Shown piece after piece: positions 35,496-45,267 of a DNA stretch of 64,000 nucleotides. The stretch is from Solibacillus palustris (GTDB lineage Bacteria > Bacillota > Bacilli > Bacillales_A > Planococcaceae). The notes below the pieces were generated by a model, which made no database searches, was not told the DNA's origin, and was given only the letters and a program-made list of their open reading frames with translations. The stretch covers positions 806,001 to 870,000 of the forward strand of contig NZ_JAKZFC010000001.1 in the NCBI RefSeq assembly GCF_022549215.1, written 5' to 3'. The translations under genes were made by a program, and so were the position numbers. Positions within the stretch are counted from its first letter, which is position 1. Every line of letters starts with the position of its first letter.

Positions 35496-36947
35496 ATGGG
35501 AGAAATATTAATAAATAATACTATTTTGCCGAAAAGAAAAAATATAGAAAATTTAATGGCTGTTGTAAATGCATTAACAATTAATTCTGCACTTATAGGT
35601 TGTGCAATTTTTATTAAAGATTATCCTTTTCAAAAATGGGTATTTTTATTTTCAATTTTATCGGTAATCCAGTTAGTTATTAATATTGTTACAATAAGGA
35701 AATTAGAAGGGAAATTATTCTCGTTAAATATACTTTTTGTAATATTTTCCTTTATAACTCACCTTGGCTTAGTTGTAATTTATGGTTTTAATATTAATGT
35801 AGATTTACCTTGGAATCCCTTCATAACGATTTCAACTAAAATGTTTAAAGATGCTTCTTTTTTTTCCTTATGTAGCCATTTGTTTTTAATAATCGGCATG
35901 TCCTTCATCTTGATGAATTCTAAAACAAAAAATTTAGTTTCTACAAAACCTTTAGAAGATGAAAATAATCAATTATTCCTAACTAGAAACGTTGGTGCAA
36001 TATTATTTCTTTTAGGATTATTCCCAATGTTGTATATCGATATCAATAAAATTATTTTATATGTAAACGGAAACTATTTGGACACTTTTCAATTAAATAT
36101 ACCTAGCTTTTTCTATATTATAGCTAGTTTTAGCAATATTGGCGTAATAATGTTGTTAATTGGAAATAAATCAGATAAAAGAAAAGTATTGCTCTTACTA
36201 GGTCTTGCAACAATTTATAAAGGCGCTTTAATGTTTACAGGTGGTAGAGGCGAGCCAATTTTATATTTATTAACTTTATATTTTGTTTATTTCAACTTTC
36301 TGAGAATCGATAAAATTAAATCCTATAAAATACCTTTTTATTTACTATTAATTTATATGGTAGGTTTTTTAACTACATTTATCAGTCAAACTCGCATGAT
36401 GTCTATCAATGATGTTAGTACCTTTATGGAGGTTTTTAAGTCAACATTTATAGACTTCTCTCCATTTTCAGTCATTGCAGAGTTTGGTATAACAATAATT
36501 ACTTTAGGTATTTCGATAGAATTTTTTTCATTTAATAATGATTTTCAATATGGTTTAAACTATTTTCTATCATTATTAAATATGTTTCCAAATGTGGGGG
36601 GAATATTAGACTTTACTATTCCTAAAACAATATATGTTTACAATTATCCTGCACATTTAAGGTCATTTCTGGGTGGATCGTATTTAGGGGAAGCGTTTTA
36701 TAGTTTTGGCTATTTTGGTATGGTTTTTATTGCATTTATCGGAATGTCAATTAGTTATATTTCTTTAAAATTACAAGAACTATTTTTAAAACAAAGATAT
36801 ATACAATTATCAATTTTGTTGATATTATTTCCAAATTTACTTTGGTGGACAAGAGCTTATTTCGTTGATATGGTCAGGGAATTTACTTGGGTTTCTCTAT
36901 GTACAGTTATTTTAACTATATTATTCAAAAGAAACAATTACAAATAA
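35496..36947 (+). CDS. wzy: Polysaccharide polymerase (Wzy)
   Basis: 483-aa polytopic protein with about 12 hydrophobic segments and a large loop around 300-390, no catalytic motif readable, very AT-rich. By topology, length and position between glycosyltransferases and Wzx, it is the repeat-unit polymerase joining undecaprenyl-linked units outside the membrane. The TGGRGEPILY segment is shared with the O-antigen polymerase family. Wzy proteins diverge too much for the linkage to be guessed. Confidence 0.82.
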   Translation: MGEILINNTILPKRKNIENLMAVVNALTINSALIGCAIFIKDYPFQKWVFLFSILSVIQLVINIVTIRKLEGKLFSLNILFVIFSFITHLGLVVIYGFNINVDLPWNPFITISTKMFKDASFFSLCSHLFLIIGMSFILMNSKTKNLVSTKPLEDENNQLFLTRNVGAILFLLGLFPMLYIDINKIILYVNGNYLDTFQLNIPSFFYIIASFSNIGVIMLLIGNKSDKRKVLLLLGLATIYKGALMFTGGRGEPILYLLTLYFVYFNFLRIDKIKSYKIPFYLLLIYMVGFLTTFISQTRMMSINDVSTFMEVFKSTFIDFSPFSVIAEFGITIITLGISIEFFSFNNDFQYGLNYFLSLLNMFPNVGGILDFTIPKTIYVYNYPAHLRSFLGGSYLGEAFYSFGYFGMVFIAFIGMSISYISLKLQELFLKQRYIQLSILLILFPNLLWWTRAYFVDMVREFTWVSLCTVILTILFKRNNYK

Positions 36948-37107
36948 AGGTAAGGTTTTTTAAAAGTAATTATTAAATTTCTCAATCTATTATTATTGAA
37001 ATTAACCGATTGTTAGTGAAAGTGAAAAGGCTCGGTGGGGAATATTTCAAAAAGATACGAATTGATCCATAAAGAACTAAAAATTGATTTCTGGGAGAGT
37101 ATAATAT

Positions 37108-38091
37108 ATGGAGAATATTGTAGTAAGCATTCATTGTTTAGCTTATAATCATGAAAAATTTATAGCAGAGGCTCTCGAGAGTTTTTTAATGCAAAAGACT
37201 AATTTTAAATTTGAAATTTTAATACATGATGATGCCTCTACTGATAGAACACAAGAGATTATTAAAGAATATGAGTTACAACATCCAGAGTTAATAAAAC
37301 CTATTTATCAATCAGAGAATCAATATTCAAAAGAAAATTCAGCTAATACTATAAATTTAATTAACTTAAATCGCGCAAAGGGAAAATATATTGCCGTGTG
37401 TGAAGGTGATGACTACTGGATAGATCCATATAAATTACAAAAACAAGTAGATTATTTGGAAAAAAATCCCGATTGTAGTTTATGTGTTCATGGCGGTTAT
37501 ATAGTGACTGCAGCAGAAAAAAAGGTTCTATTAAAAAATAGATCATATAAAAAGGATAAAGATTATACAGTGGGCGAGGTTATTGAGGGTGGTGGTGGGC
37601 TATTTTTAACAAATTCTATGCTATTCCCAAAAAAATACGCATTAGAAAGACCTGCATTTCTACTAAATGCCCCAGTAGGTGACTACCCATATGCTATTAA
37701 CCTATCATTACAAGGCAAAGTTTATTATATAGATGAATTTATGTCAGCTTATCGAGTAGGACATAGTGGCTCTTGGACAGCTAGGGAATATAATAATATC
37801 GAGAATAAGAAACGGCATTATGCTGAAATTGAAAATATGCTAGATAACTTAAATATGTATACAGATTATCGATATTCAGATGCTATTACTAGAACAAAAA
37901 TCAAAACACAATTTTATTTTTTGTTAGAACAAAGAAAATATGATGAAGCAATAAAAGGTAATTACAAAGAATACTACCTAGAATTAAGCCTTAAAAGAAA
38001 ATTAATTATTTTTATTGATCAATATAGTCCATTTATTTCTAAAACTTTAAGGAGTATTAAAAGGGGGGTAATTGGGTGGACCTCCATATAA
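37108..38091 (+). CDS. GT2 family glycosyltransferase
   Basis: 327-aa GT-A glycosyltransferase. It starts VVSIHCLAYNHEKFIAEAL, with IHDDASTDRTQEI and the metal-binding DxD-like GDDYWIDPYKLQKQVD, then the acceptor region GDYPYAINLSLQGKVYYID, where the catalytic Asp is expected. Belongs to a GT2 subgroup common in capsule loci (often Fuc/Gal-type acceptors); specificity unknown. Its 3' end overlaps wzx by 16 bp, so the two are translationally linked. Confidence 0.9.
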   Translation: MENIVVSIHCLAYNHEKFIAEALESFLMQKTNFKFEILIHDDASTDRTQEIIKEYELQHPELIKPIYQSENQYSKENSANTINLINLNRAKGKYIAVCEGDDYWIDPYKLQKQVDYLEKNPDCSLCVHGGYIVTAAEKKVLLKNRSYKKDKDYTVGEVIEGGGGLFLTNSMLFPKKYALERPAFLLNAPVGDYPYAINLSLQGKVYYIDEFMSAYRVGHSGSWTAREYNNIENKKRHYAEIENMLDNLNMYTDYRYSDAITRTKIKTQFYFLLEQRKYDEAIKGNYKEYYLELSLKRKLIIFIDQYSPFISKTLRSIKRGVIGWTSI

Positions 38092-39548
38092 CAAAATTTA
38101 AAGTGTTATCATCTCTATTGTGGAAGTTGATGGAGAGAGGAGGGGTGCAGGGGATTCAGTTTATAGTAATGATTGTACTTGCACGAATTCTTTTACCGGA
38201 TGATTTTGGATTAATCGTTCTAGTAACAGTTTTTATATCCATGGCTGGAATTGTAACGCAAGGCGGATTTAATTTAGCTCTAATACAAAAGAAAAAAGTC
38301 GATGTAGTAGATTTTTCATCGGTCTTTTATTTAAACTTATTTATTGCATCTATTCTATATATCCTACTCTTTTTCACAGCACCATATATAGCCTCATTTT
38401 TTGAACAACCTCAATTAAAATTTATTTTAAGAATACTGGCCATATCCTTATTTTTTTATTCTTTTAGTGCAATTCAAAATACAATCATTTCGAGAGAATT
38501 TCAATTTAAGAAACTATTTATTAGTACTCTTACAGCATCTATTATAGCCGGAATAGTTGGTATAGCAATGGCATATACTAATTATGGTATATGGGCTTTG
38601 GTAGGGTTTCAATTAACAAATCAATTTCTAGTTACGATTATACTATGGTTCACAATAAAATGGAGACCAAAACTTCTTTTTTCATATAAAAGGATTAAGA
38701 GATTATTTTCATTTGGGTGGAAGTTATTAGTTTCTTCTTTGATTGATGCAATAGATATAAATATAAGAAGTTTGTTAATAGGTAAGTTTTTTAATCCAGC
38801 AATACTAGGTTTTTATAATAGAGGAGAGCAATTTCCTAACCTACTTGTAAATAATATAAATGGAGCGATACAAGCAGTTATGTTTCCAACACTTTCGTCT
38901 CATCAAGATGATCGAAATAGAGTGAAAGAGATGGTAAGGAGAGCAATTGTGACGAGTTCATTCGTCATTTTCCCTATGATGGTTGGACTAGCGGTTATTG
39001 CAGAACCTTTAGTAGAGCTTTTATTGACAGAAAAGTGGTTACCTACAGTTCCGTTCATCCAAATATTTTGTGTTGGCTATGCTTTATGGCCAATTCATAC
39101 AGCTAATTTACAGGCAATAAATGCATTAGGAAGAAGCGATATTTTTCTCAAATTAGAAATCATAAAAAAGCTATTAGGCCTATTTGTTTTAATAGTAAGT
39201 ATCCCTTTCGGCGTTTATGCAGTAGCTATTAGTATAGTATTTGGCGGAGTTATAGCGTCGTTCATTAATGCATATCCCAATTCGAAATTGCTCAACTATA
39301 GTATTCGAGAGCAATGGAATGATGTGATCCCCTCCTTGCTTTTATCTATAGTTATGGGAACAGTTATATATACTATTCATTGGCTTCAAATGTCAGCTAT
39401 GTTAACTATATTAGCCCAAGTTTTTGCCGGCATCGTTATATATATAGGATTAGCTGCTCTGTTCAGACTCGAATGCTTTTCTTATTTACTCGTAACGCTA
39501 AAAGGACTGTTAAGAAGTAAAAGAAGTATGCAATTAAAAGTAGATTAA
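38076..39548 (+). CDS. wzx: Repeat-unit flippase (Wzx, MOP superfamily)
   Basis: 490-aa polytopic protein with about 12-14 transmembrane segments, from the polysaccharide transporter (PST) branch of the MOP superfamily. The segment GGVQGIQFIVMIVLARILLP at the first helices and the stretch FFNPAILGFYNRGEQFPN in the middle are typical. It flips the undecaprenyl-PP-linked repeat unit across the membrane. GTG at 38076 with AAGGGGGG 8 bp upstream, starting inside the preceding transferase. Confidence 0.93.
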   Translation: MDLHITKFKVLSSLLWKLMERGGVQGIQFIVMIVLARILLPDDFGLIVLVTVFISMAGIVTQGGFNLALIQKKKVDVVDFSSVFYLNLFIASILYILLFFTAPYIASFFEQPQLKFILRILAISLFFYSFSAIQNTIISREFQFKKLFISTLTASIIAGIVGIAMAYTNYGIWALVGFQLTNQFLVTIILWFTIKWRPKLLFSYKRIKRLFSFGWKLLVSSLIDAIDINIRSLLIGKFFNPAILGFYNRGEQFPNLLVNNINGAIQAVMFPTLSSHQDDRNRVKEMVRRAIVTSSFVIFPMMVGLAVIAEPLVELLLTEKWLPTVPFIQIFCVGYALWPIHTANLQAINALGRSDIFLKLEIIKKLLGLFVLIVSIPFGVYAVAISIVFGGVIASFINAYPNSKLLNYSIREQWNDVIPSLLLSIVMGTVIYTIHWLQMSAMLTILAQVFAGIVIYIGLAALFRLECFSYLLVTLKGLLRSKRSMQLKVD

Positions 39549-39608
39549 ATCGAAATTGAAATAGTCTTATTACAAGTAATTTCTACTCTATGAGGTGATT
39601 AGAATTAG

Positions 39609-40571
39609 ATGAAAGAAATCGGCGGGTATTTTGAATTGGAGCAATTAATTAGCAATGAATATTATAAGGACTTAATACATTTGAACACAGCAAGGAATGC
39701 TTTACTATATCTCATTAAGTCAAAGAAAATCGAAAAAGTTTATATTCCATTTTACCTATGTAATTCAGTAAGTAACATGCTGGATAGATATGGGTATGAA
39801 TATGAATACTACAGAATTGCTGCTGATTTTAGTCCCATTTTTAATAAAGAACTTAAAAAGCAAGAATGCCTTTATGTTGTTAACTATTTTGGACAATTAT
39901 CAGAAGAAAAAATATTATATATCAAAGATAAACATAAACAAATAATTGTAGATAATACTCAGGCTTTTTTTCAAAGGCCGTTAAATTCAGTAGATACCAT
40001 ATATTCATGTAGGAAATTTTTTGGCGTGCCTGATGGGGCGTACTTATCAACTGATAAAAGATTAGATAAAACATTAGAAATTGATATTTCTAAAGATAGG
40101 GTAGAGCATCTTTTAGGACGTTTTGAAGGAAAAGCCTCTGATTATTATAGTGGTTTTTTGGAAGTGGATGAAAGATTTAATGGAGAGACTCTAAAGCAAA
40201 TGTCTAAAATAACGCGTAATTTAATGGGAGCAATTGACTATCAGAATGTTATACGGGAAAGAAATAGAAATTATAGATATTTAGAAAATGAACTAAAAAA
40301 ATATAATCCGATAAAATTAAATTCACCTGAAGGCCCTTATTGTTATCCATTTTATGCTGATAATGGGTTTGAAATTAGGAGGAATTTAGCTGAAAAAAAA
40401 ATATATATTCCTACACTTTGGAAAAATGTTTTACAAGTAACACCACAAGAAAGTATCGAGTATCGATATAGTGCAAATTTATTACCGATACCATGTGATC
40501 AACGTTACGATGAAGATGATATGAAATATATTGTTGAATGTATAAATATTGAAGAAAAAATAAACTATTAA
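39609..40571 (+). CDS. Divergent PLP-aminotransferase-like protein
   Basis: 320-aa protein recognisable only in outline as a small DegT/DnrJ-like aspartate aminotransferase-fold protein. LNTARNALLYLI equals the PLP phosphate loop, VYIPFYLCNSV the strand that normally reads PxFT, VDNTQAFFQ the Asp that contacts the pyridine nitrogen, and YSCRKFFGVPDGAYL the region of the Schiff-base lysine. It is about 55 residues shorter than the adjacent true aminotransferase (41178) and lacks a clear C-terminal domain. Catalytic activity is uncertain; related proteins occur in other capsule loci without assigned function. ATG with AGGTGA 12 bp before. Confidence 0.6.
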   Translation: MKEIGGYFELEQLISNEYYKDLIHLNTARNALLYLIKSKKIEKVYIPFYLCNSVSNMLDRYGYEYEYYRIAADFSPIFNKELKKQECLYVVNYFGQLSEEKILYIKDKHKQIIVDNTQAFFQRPLNSVDTIYSCRKFFGVPDGAYLSTDKRLDKTLEIDISKDRVEHLLGRFEGKASDYYSGFLEVDERFNGETLKQMSKITRNLMGAIDYQNVIRERNRNYRYLENELKKYNPIKLNSPEGPYCYPFYADNGFEIRRNLAEKKIYIPTLWKNVLQVTPQESIEYRYSANLLPIPCDQRYDEDDMKYIVECINIEEKINY

Positions 40572-40593
40572 TTTTGTAAATAAGGAGATTATT

Positions 40594-41151
40594 ATGAAGG
40601 ATAATTTATATTTGAGAGCTTTTGAATACAGTGATTTAAGCTTATTAAATGAAATAAGAAATGATGATATTCTTTTTCAAACAACTGGGGGCAATAAATA
40701 CTATATCTCTTCTGAATACGATAAAAAATGGATAGAAGATAAAATATTTAATAATTACAAGCAGCTTTATCTTGTAATTTGTTGTAGAGGTATTGATGAA
40801 CCAATCGGATATATATGTGCAACTAATATTGACTATTTAAATCGAAAGGCTGAATGGGGTGGGCTGGTAATTTCTAAAGAATTCATTAGTAAAGGATTTG
40901 GGACAGATGCTGGTTATTTATTTTTAGACCATTTATTTGGGGAACTTGGATTGAATATGGTTTATGCATATGTAAAGGAAGATAACAAAGCATCATATAG
41001 GCTATCTGAAAAGTACGGCTTTAAAAAAGATGGTTTAATAAGAGACTTTGTTTATAAACAAAATAAATTTCATAATGCCTACGTATTTACTATGTTGAAA
41101 TCGGAATATGAAAAATTACAGTTGCATGAAGAAGAGGCTTCAATTAGATAG
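40594..41151 (+). CDS. GNAT family N-acetyltransferase
   Basis: 185-aa RimJ/RimL-like GNAT. It has LYLRAFEYSDLSLLNEIRND at the start, the acetyl-CoA loop region ISKEFISKGFGTDAG and the C-terminal NKASYRLSEKYGFKKDG. Between two aminotransferase-type genes and followed by the VioA-like enzyme, it may acetylate an amino sugar nucleotide, as PseH and WecD do. Competing acyltransferase for the same sugar is the hexapeptide enzyme at 49800. TAAGGAG precedes ATG. Confidence 0.85.
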   Translation: MKDNLYLRAFEYSDLSLLNEIRNDDILFQTTGGNKYYISSEYDKKWIEDKIFNNYKQLYLVICCRGIDEPIGYICATNIDYLNRKAEWGGLVISKEFISKGFGTDAGYLFLDHLFGELGLNMVYAYVKEDNKASYRLSEKYGFKKDGLIRDFVYKQNKFHNAYVFTMLKSEYEKLQLHEEEASIR

Positions 41152-41177
41152 TAAACTTTGAAAGCAAAGGTGATCGT

Positions 41178-42302
41178 ATGGACATACCTATTCAAGTAAC
41201 ACGTTCCTCAATGCCGACTTTAAATGAGTATATAGAAGAAATAAAAGATTTATGGGAAAGTAGATTGTTGACTAATCAAGGGGCTAAGCACAATCAATTA
41301 GAGGTGGAATTAGCTGATTATTTAGTAGTTTCAAATGTTGCGCTATTTACAAATGGCCATTTAGCATTGGAGTATATTCTAGAAGTTTTCCAACTAAAAG
41401 GAGAAGTTATAACCACACCATTTACGTTTGCATCCACTACTCACGCCATTGTAAGAAGTGGATTAACACCCGTTTTTGCGGATATTAATCCTAATGATTA
41501 TACAATGCAAACGGATAATTTAGAGAGTCTTATAACTGAAAAAACATCCGCTATTATGCCTGTTCATGTATATGGGAATATATGTAATGTTAAAGAGATT
41601 GAGCGGATTGCACAAAAATATAATTTGAAAGTGATTTATGATGCTGCCCATGCTTTTGGTGTCACTGTAAATGGAGAAAGTATTGCCAATTTTGGCGATG
41701 CTTCGATGTTCAGTTTTCATGCTACAAAAGTTTTTAATACAATTGAAGGTGGGGCTCTCACATTTAAAGATTCCAACCTAAAAAATGTCATAGAAGCATA
41801 TAAAAACTTTGGTATCACTGGACCTGAAACTGTAGAATACATTGGTGGCAACTCAAAAATGAATGAATTCCAGGCAGCAATGGGTCTATGTAATCTTAGA
41901 AATGTAGAGCGAGAAATTGAAAAAAGAAGATTAGTTTATGAAAGATATCTTGAAAATCTGAGCGATGTTGTGGGTATTGTATTGCCACGTATTGCGAAAG
42001 GTGTCATTAGCAATTATTCTTACTTCCCAGTGCTTTTTGATAGTGAAAAAATTTCAAGAGACGAAATTCATCATGATTTAATGAAACACAACATCTATAC
42101 AAGAAAATATTTTTATCCATTAACCAACCAACTAGAATGCTACCAATCCAAATTCGCCCCAAATTACACTCCAATCGCACAACTAATTTCAGAAAAAATC
42201 TTAACACTCCCACTATATGCAGATTTGCATTTAGATGATGTCGATCGAATTTGTAAAATTATAAAAACTAAGTTAGTACTAAATCAATTAAATATTTATT
42301 GA
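41178..42302 (+). CDS. vioA: dTDP-4-amino-4,6-dideoxyglucose transaminase (VioA-like, DegT family)
   Basis: 374-aa PLP-dependent sugar aminotransferase. It has the VioA-group signature LLTNQGAKHNQLE, GEVITTPFTFASTTHA, IMPVHVYGN and VIYDAAHAFGV (Asp155), with Lys184 in SFHATKVFNT as the probable PLP lysine. VioA turns dTDP-4-keto-6-deoxyglucose into dTDP-Qui4N. The substrate is supplied by rfbA and rfbB 750 bp downstream, and no rmlC or rmlD is present to draw it to rhamnose. This makes an amino sugar the expected end product. AAAGGTGA precedes ATG. Confidence 0.85.
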   Translation: MDIPIQVTRSSMPTLNEYIEEIKDLWESRLLTNQGAKHNQLEVELADYLVVSNVALFTNGHLALEYILEVFQLKGEVITTPFTFASTTHAIVRSGLTPVFADINPNDYTMQTDNLESLITEKTSAIMPVHVYGNICNVKEIERIAQKYNLKVIYDAAHAFGVTVNGESIANFGDASMFSFHATKVFNTIEGGALTFKDSNLKNVIEAYKNFGITGPETVEYIGGNSKMNEFQAAMGLCNLRNVEREIEKRRLVYERYLENLSDVVGIVLPRIAKGVISNYSYFPVLFDSEKISRDEIHHDLMKHNIYTRKYFYPLTNQLECYQSKFAPNYTPIAQLISEKILTLPLYADLHLDDVDRICKIIKTKLVLNQLNIY

Positions 42303-42320
42303 CGTGTCGGAGGTAAAAAC

Positions 42321-43028
42321 TTGAAGTTAGTACTTATGCAACCATACTTTTTTCCTTATATTGGTTACTTTCAATTAATGAATCTATGTGACGAATTTAT
42401 CGTTTTTGATACCGTACAGTATATAAAAAAGGGATGGATTAATAGAAATAGGATTCTTCATCCAGAGGGAACCCCTACTTATATAAATGTTCCTATTCAA
42501 AAATTCAAATCAAATACATTAATAAAAGATATTTTAATTAATAACAAGGAGAACTGGAAACAATCAATCATTAATCGTTTACAACAGTATTATAAAAATG
42601 CTCCATATACGGAAGAAGTTATTGCATTTGTGGAAAATTGTTTAAGTGAAGAATTTTCAAATTTAAGCGAGTTAAATGTCCGTTTATTGAAGGAAACTTG
42701 TAATTATTTAAACATAAGCTGTCGAATAACGTCATTATCAAAATCTAATTTTGAATATGAAGATGCTACGGCTCCTGACGAATGGGGGCTAAATATATGT
42801 AAGGCACTAGATGCGAAAACATATATTAACGCTCCGGGAGGCATTTTATTTTTTGATATAGATAAATATAAAGAAGAAAGTATAGAAATAAAATTTATTA
42901 ACCCTATTTTAAATAATTATGTTCAAAATTATGAAACTTTTGTTCCTGGTTTATCTATTCTGGATGTAATGATGTTTAATAGTGTTGATGAAATACAAGA
43001 AATGTTGCTAAGTTATGAAGAAATTTAA
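42321..43028 (+). CDS. WbqC-like family protein
   Basis: 235-aa protein of the WbqC-like family: MQPYFFPYIGYFQLM at the start, FDTVQYIKKGWINRNRI, then APGGILFFD and VPGLSILDVMMFNS. The family occurs in O-antigen and capsule loci beside 4-amino-4,6-dideoxyhexose genes and has been proposed (from memory, not proven) to help add glycyl or other acyl groups to the amine. Here it directly follows the VioA-like gene, fitting that. TTG start at 42321, six bases after CGGAGGT. Confidence 0.85.
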   Translation: MKLVLMQPYFFPYIGYFQLMNLCDEFIVFDTVQYIKKGWINRNRILHPEGTPTYINVPIQKFKSNTLIKDILINNKENWKQSIINRLQQYYKNAPYTEEVIAFVENCLSEEFSNLSELNVRLLKETCNYLNISCRITSLSKSNFEYEDATAPDEWGLNICKALDAKTYINAPGGILFFDIDKYKEESIEIKFINPILNNYVQNYETFVPGLSILDVMMFNSVDEIQEMLLSYEEI

Positions 43029-43053
43029 TAATAATTTACGAGGTGAATAGTAG

Positions 43054-43947
43054 TTGAAAGGAATTTTGTTAGCAGGGGGTTCAGGAACTAGGTTGTACCC
43101 TTTAACTAAATCAATATCAAAGCAAATGCTACCCATTTATGATAAGCCGATGATTTATTATCCACTATCTGTATTAATGCTAGCTGGAATAAGAGAGGTC
43201 TTAATTATTTCTACCCCGCGTGATATAGAAGGATTTAAAGAGCTTTTAGGAAATGGTAGTAAGCTAGGTATGAAATTCGAATTTGCTGTTCAAGAAAATC
43301 CGAATGGACTGGCCGAAGCATTTATTATTGGAGAAAGCTTTATCGGTAACTCATCTGTTGCATTAGTTTTAGGAGATAATATTTTTTACGGTTCCAACTT
43401 ATCGGTGTTATTAAAAGATGCAGCTTCTTTAACAAAAGGCAGTATTATTATAGGCTGTTATGTAAATGATCCTCGCGCTTATGGTGTGGTAGAAGTAGAT
43501 GAACAGCACAATGCCATTTCAATAGAAGAAAAGCCTGAAAAACCTAAATCATCTTATGCGATTCCAGGTTTATATTTCTTTGATAATAAAGTTGTACAAT
43601 TTGCAAATAGTGTTGAGCCATCTTCACGAGGTGAATTAGAAATCACTTCTATATTAGAGGAATACATGCATCAAGATGAACTGATTGTAAAGCTAGCAGG
43701 GCGTGGATTAGCGTGGTTAGATACTGGTACACACGAATCCCTATTAGAAGCTTCCAATTTTGTTGAGGCAATTCAAAAACGTCAAGGTTTGTATATTGCT
43801 TGTATAGAAGAGATTGCCTATCGAAAAGGGTACATTACAAAAAAAGAGCTAATAAAACTCGCTGAACCACTTATGAAAACAGATTATGGGAAATATTTAA
43901 TGGATCTGGCACAAATTTTCGACGTATCAATTGAAACTGTATCCTAA
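43054..43947 (+). CDS. rfbA: Glucose-1-phosphate thymidylyltransferase
   Basis: 297-aa nucleotidyltransferase making dTDP-glucose. Signature [20 protein letters not shown] near the N terminus, then [21 protein letters not shown] and [18 protein letters not shown], all typical of RmlA. TTG start at 43054, 8 bp after GAGGTG. First step of the dTDP branch; substrate Glc-1-P would derive from Glc-6-P, of interest given the isomerase paralogue at 47238. Confidence 0.97.
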   Translation: MKGILLAGGSGTRLYPLTKSISKQMLPIYDKPMIYYPLSVLMLAGIREVLIISTPRDIEGFKELLGNGSKLGMKFEFAVQENPNGLAEAFIIGESFIGNSSVALVLGDNIFYGSNLSVLLKDAASLTKGSIIIGCYVNDPRAYGVVEVDEQHNAISIEEKPEKPKSSYAIPGLYFFDNKVVQFANSVEPSSRGELEITSILEEYMHQDELIVKLAGRGLAWLDTGTHESLLEASNFVEAIQKRQGLYIACIEEIAYRKGYITKKELIKLAEPLMKTDYGKYLMDLAQIFDVSIETVS

Positions 43948-43963
43948 AAGGTGGCTAATTTAT

Positions 43964-44956
43964 ATGAAAAAGCTATTGGTAACTGGTGGGGCTGGATTTA
44001 TCGGCGGTAATTTTATTCATTATCTATTAGAACATTACCCTCACTACAAAATTTATAATTTGGATGCACTGACGTATGCAGGTGATTTAACAAAGCATTC
44101 TGCAATAGAACCCATGGAAAATTATCATTTTATAGAGGCAGATATTACAGATTTTCAGGAAATCATGCAGTTATTTGAAAAAGAACGATTTGATTTTGTC
44201 ATCCATTTTGCTGCGGAAAGTCATGTGGACCGCTCTATTAGAGATCCTGGTATTTTTGTTCAAACTAATGTGTTAGGTACACAAGTGTTATTAGAGGCGG
44301 CAAAGAATGTAGGGATTACAAAATTTGTTCACGTTTCAACAGATGAAGTATACGGGGAATTGGATTTTGACCCAACAACTTTTTTTACCGAAGAAACACC
44401 ATTAAAACCTAATAGCCCCTATAGCGCAAGTAAAGCATCTTCAGATTTTTTGGTACAAGCTTTTCACCACACTTATGGATTACCTATCAATATTACGCGC
44501 TGTTCGAATAACTATGGACCGTACCATTTCCCTGAAAAGTTAATACCTTTAACAATTAGTCGAGTTTTGAATAATGAAAAGGTACCTGTTTATGGAGATG
44601 GTCAAAATATCCGAGACTGGTTACATGTGTTTGATCACTGCGCGGCTATTGATTTAGTATTGCACGAAGGCGTCGATGGTGAGGTATACAATATCGGTGG
44701 TCATAATGAGCGAACGAACTTACAAGTGGTGAAAACAATTATTCAAGCATTAGGGAAATCTGAAGAACTAATCGGATTTGTTGAGGATCGTTTAGGGCAT
44801 GATAAACGTTATGCAATTGATCCATCTAAATTAGAACAATTAGGGTGGAAGCCAAAATTTACTTTTGAGTCGGGCATTGACCAAACAATCAAATGGTATG
44901 TTGAGAACAAAGTGTGGATAGAACAAATTAATAGTAGGAATTTACACATGTTGTAA
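43964..44956 (+). CDS. rfbB: dTDP-glucose 4,6-dehydratase
   Basis: 330-aa extended SDR producing dTDP-4-keto-6-deoxyglucose. NAD motif GGAGFIG, FAAESHVDRSI, the catalytic HVSTDEVYGEL (Thr-Asp-Glu), YSASKAS (Tyr-x3-Lys) and NNYGPYHFPEKLIP. ATG 43964 preceded by AAAAGGTGG; an upstream in-frame ATG would overlap rfbA. Last gene of the contiguous capsule operon: terminator 56 bp later. rmlC and rmlD are not in the window. Confidence 0.97.
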   Translation: MKKLLVTGGAGFIGGNFIHYLLEHYPHYKIYNLDALTYAGDLTKHSAIEPMENYHFIEADITDFQEIMQLFEKERFDFVIHFAAESHVDRSIRDPGIFVQTNVLGTQVLLEAAKNVGITKFVHVSTDEVYGELDFDPTTFFTEETPLKPNSPYSASKASSDFLVQAFHHTYGLPINITRCSNNYGPYHFPEKLIPLTISRVLNNEKVPVYGDGQNIRDWLHVFDHCAAIDLVLHEGVDGEVYNIGGHNERTNLQVVKTIIQALGKSEELIGFVEDRLGHDKRYAIDPSKLEQLGWKPKFTFESGIDQTIKWYVENKVWIEQINSRNLHML

Positions 44957-45011
44957 AAAATTTATAACTACCTTATGTAAGCCCAAAATTAAATAATGCA
45001 TATAATATACT

Positions 45012-45050
45012 AGGCATCTCCCGTAATCTACTATAGGAGGTGCCTTTTGT
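45012..45050 (+). terminator. Terminator of the capsule operon
   Basis: AGGCATCTCC (45012-45021) pairs with GGAGGTGCCT (45036-45045) with one wobble, followed by TTTTGT. Confidence 0.85.
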
Positions 45051-45187
45051 ATAGTAAAATATATATTTAATTTGAAAGTTTTTCTATTATTACGAATGAA
45101 ATTTAATAAATTTGAATATTAAATATTAGTACTAAATTATATTTTACATTAGTAGACCTGTAGATTTAGTTAATGGTTTATGAATTC

Positions 45188-45229
45188 ACGTTATATCTAA
45201 AGCAAATTTAGATATAGATGCAATAACGT
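45188..45229 (+). repeat. Hairpin in the leader of the CocE-type lipoprotein
   Basis: TATATCTAAA (45192-45201) pairs exactly with 45207-45216 (loop GCAAA). ACGTTAT (45188-45194) and ATAACGT (45223-45229) form an overlapping alternative outer pair. The remaining ~140 bp between the operon terminator and this hairpin is AT-rich with nothing recognisable. Confidence 0.5.
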
Positions 45230-45267
45230 TTATAATCATTTTCAAGCAAATTTAGTAGGGGGCCGAT

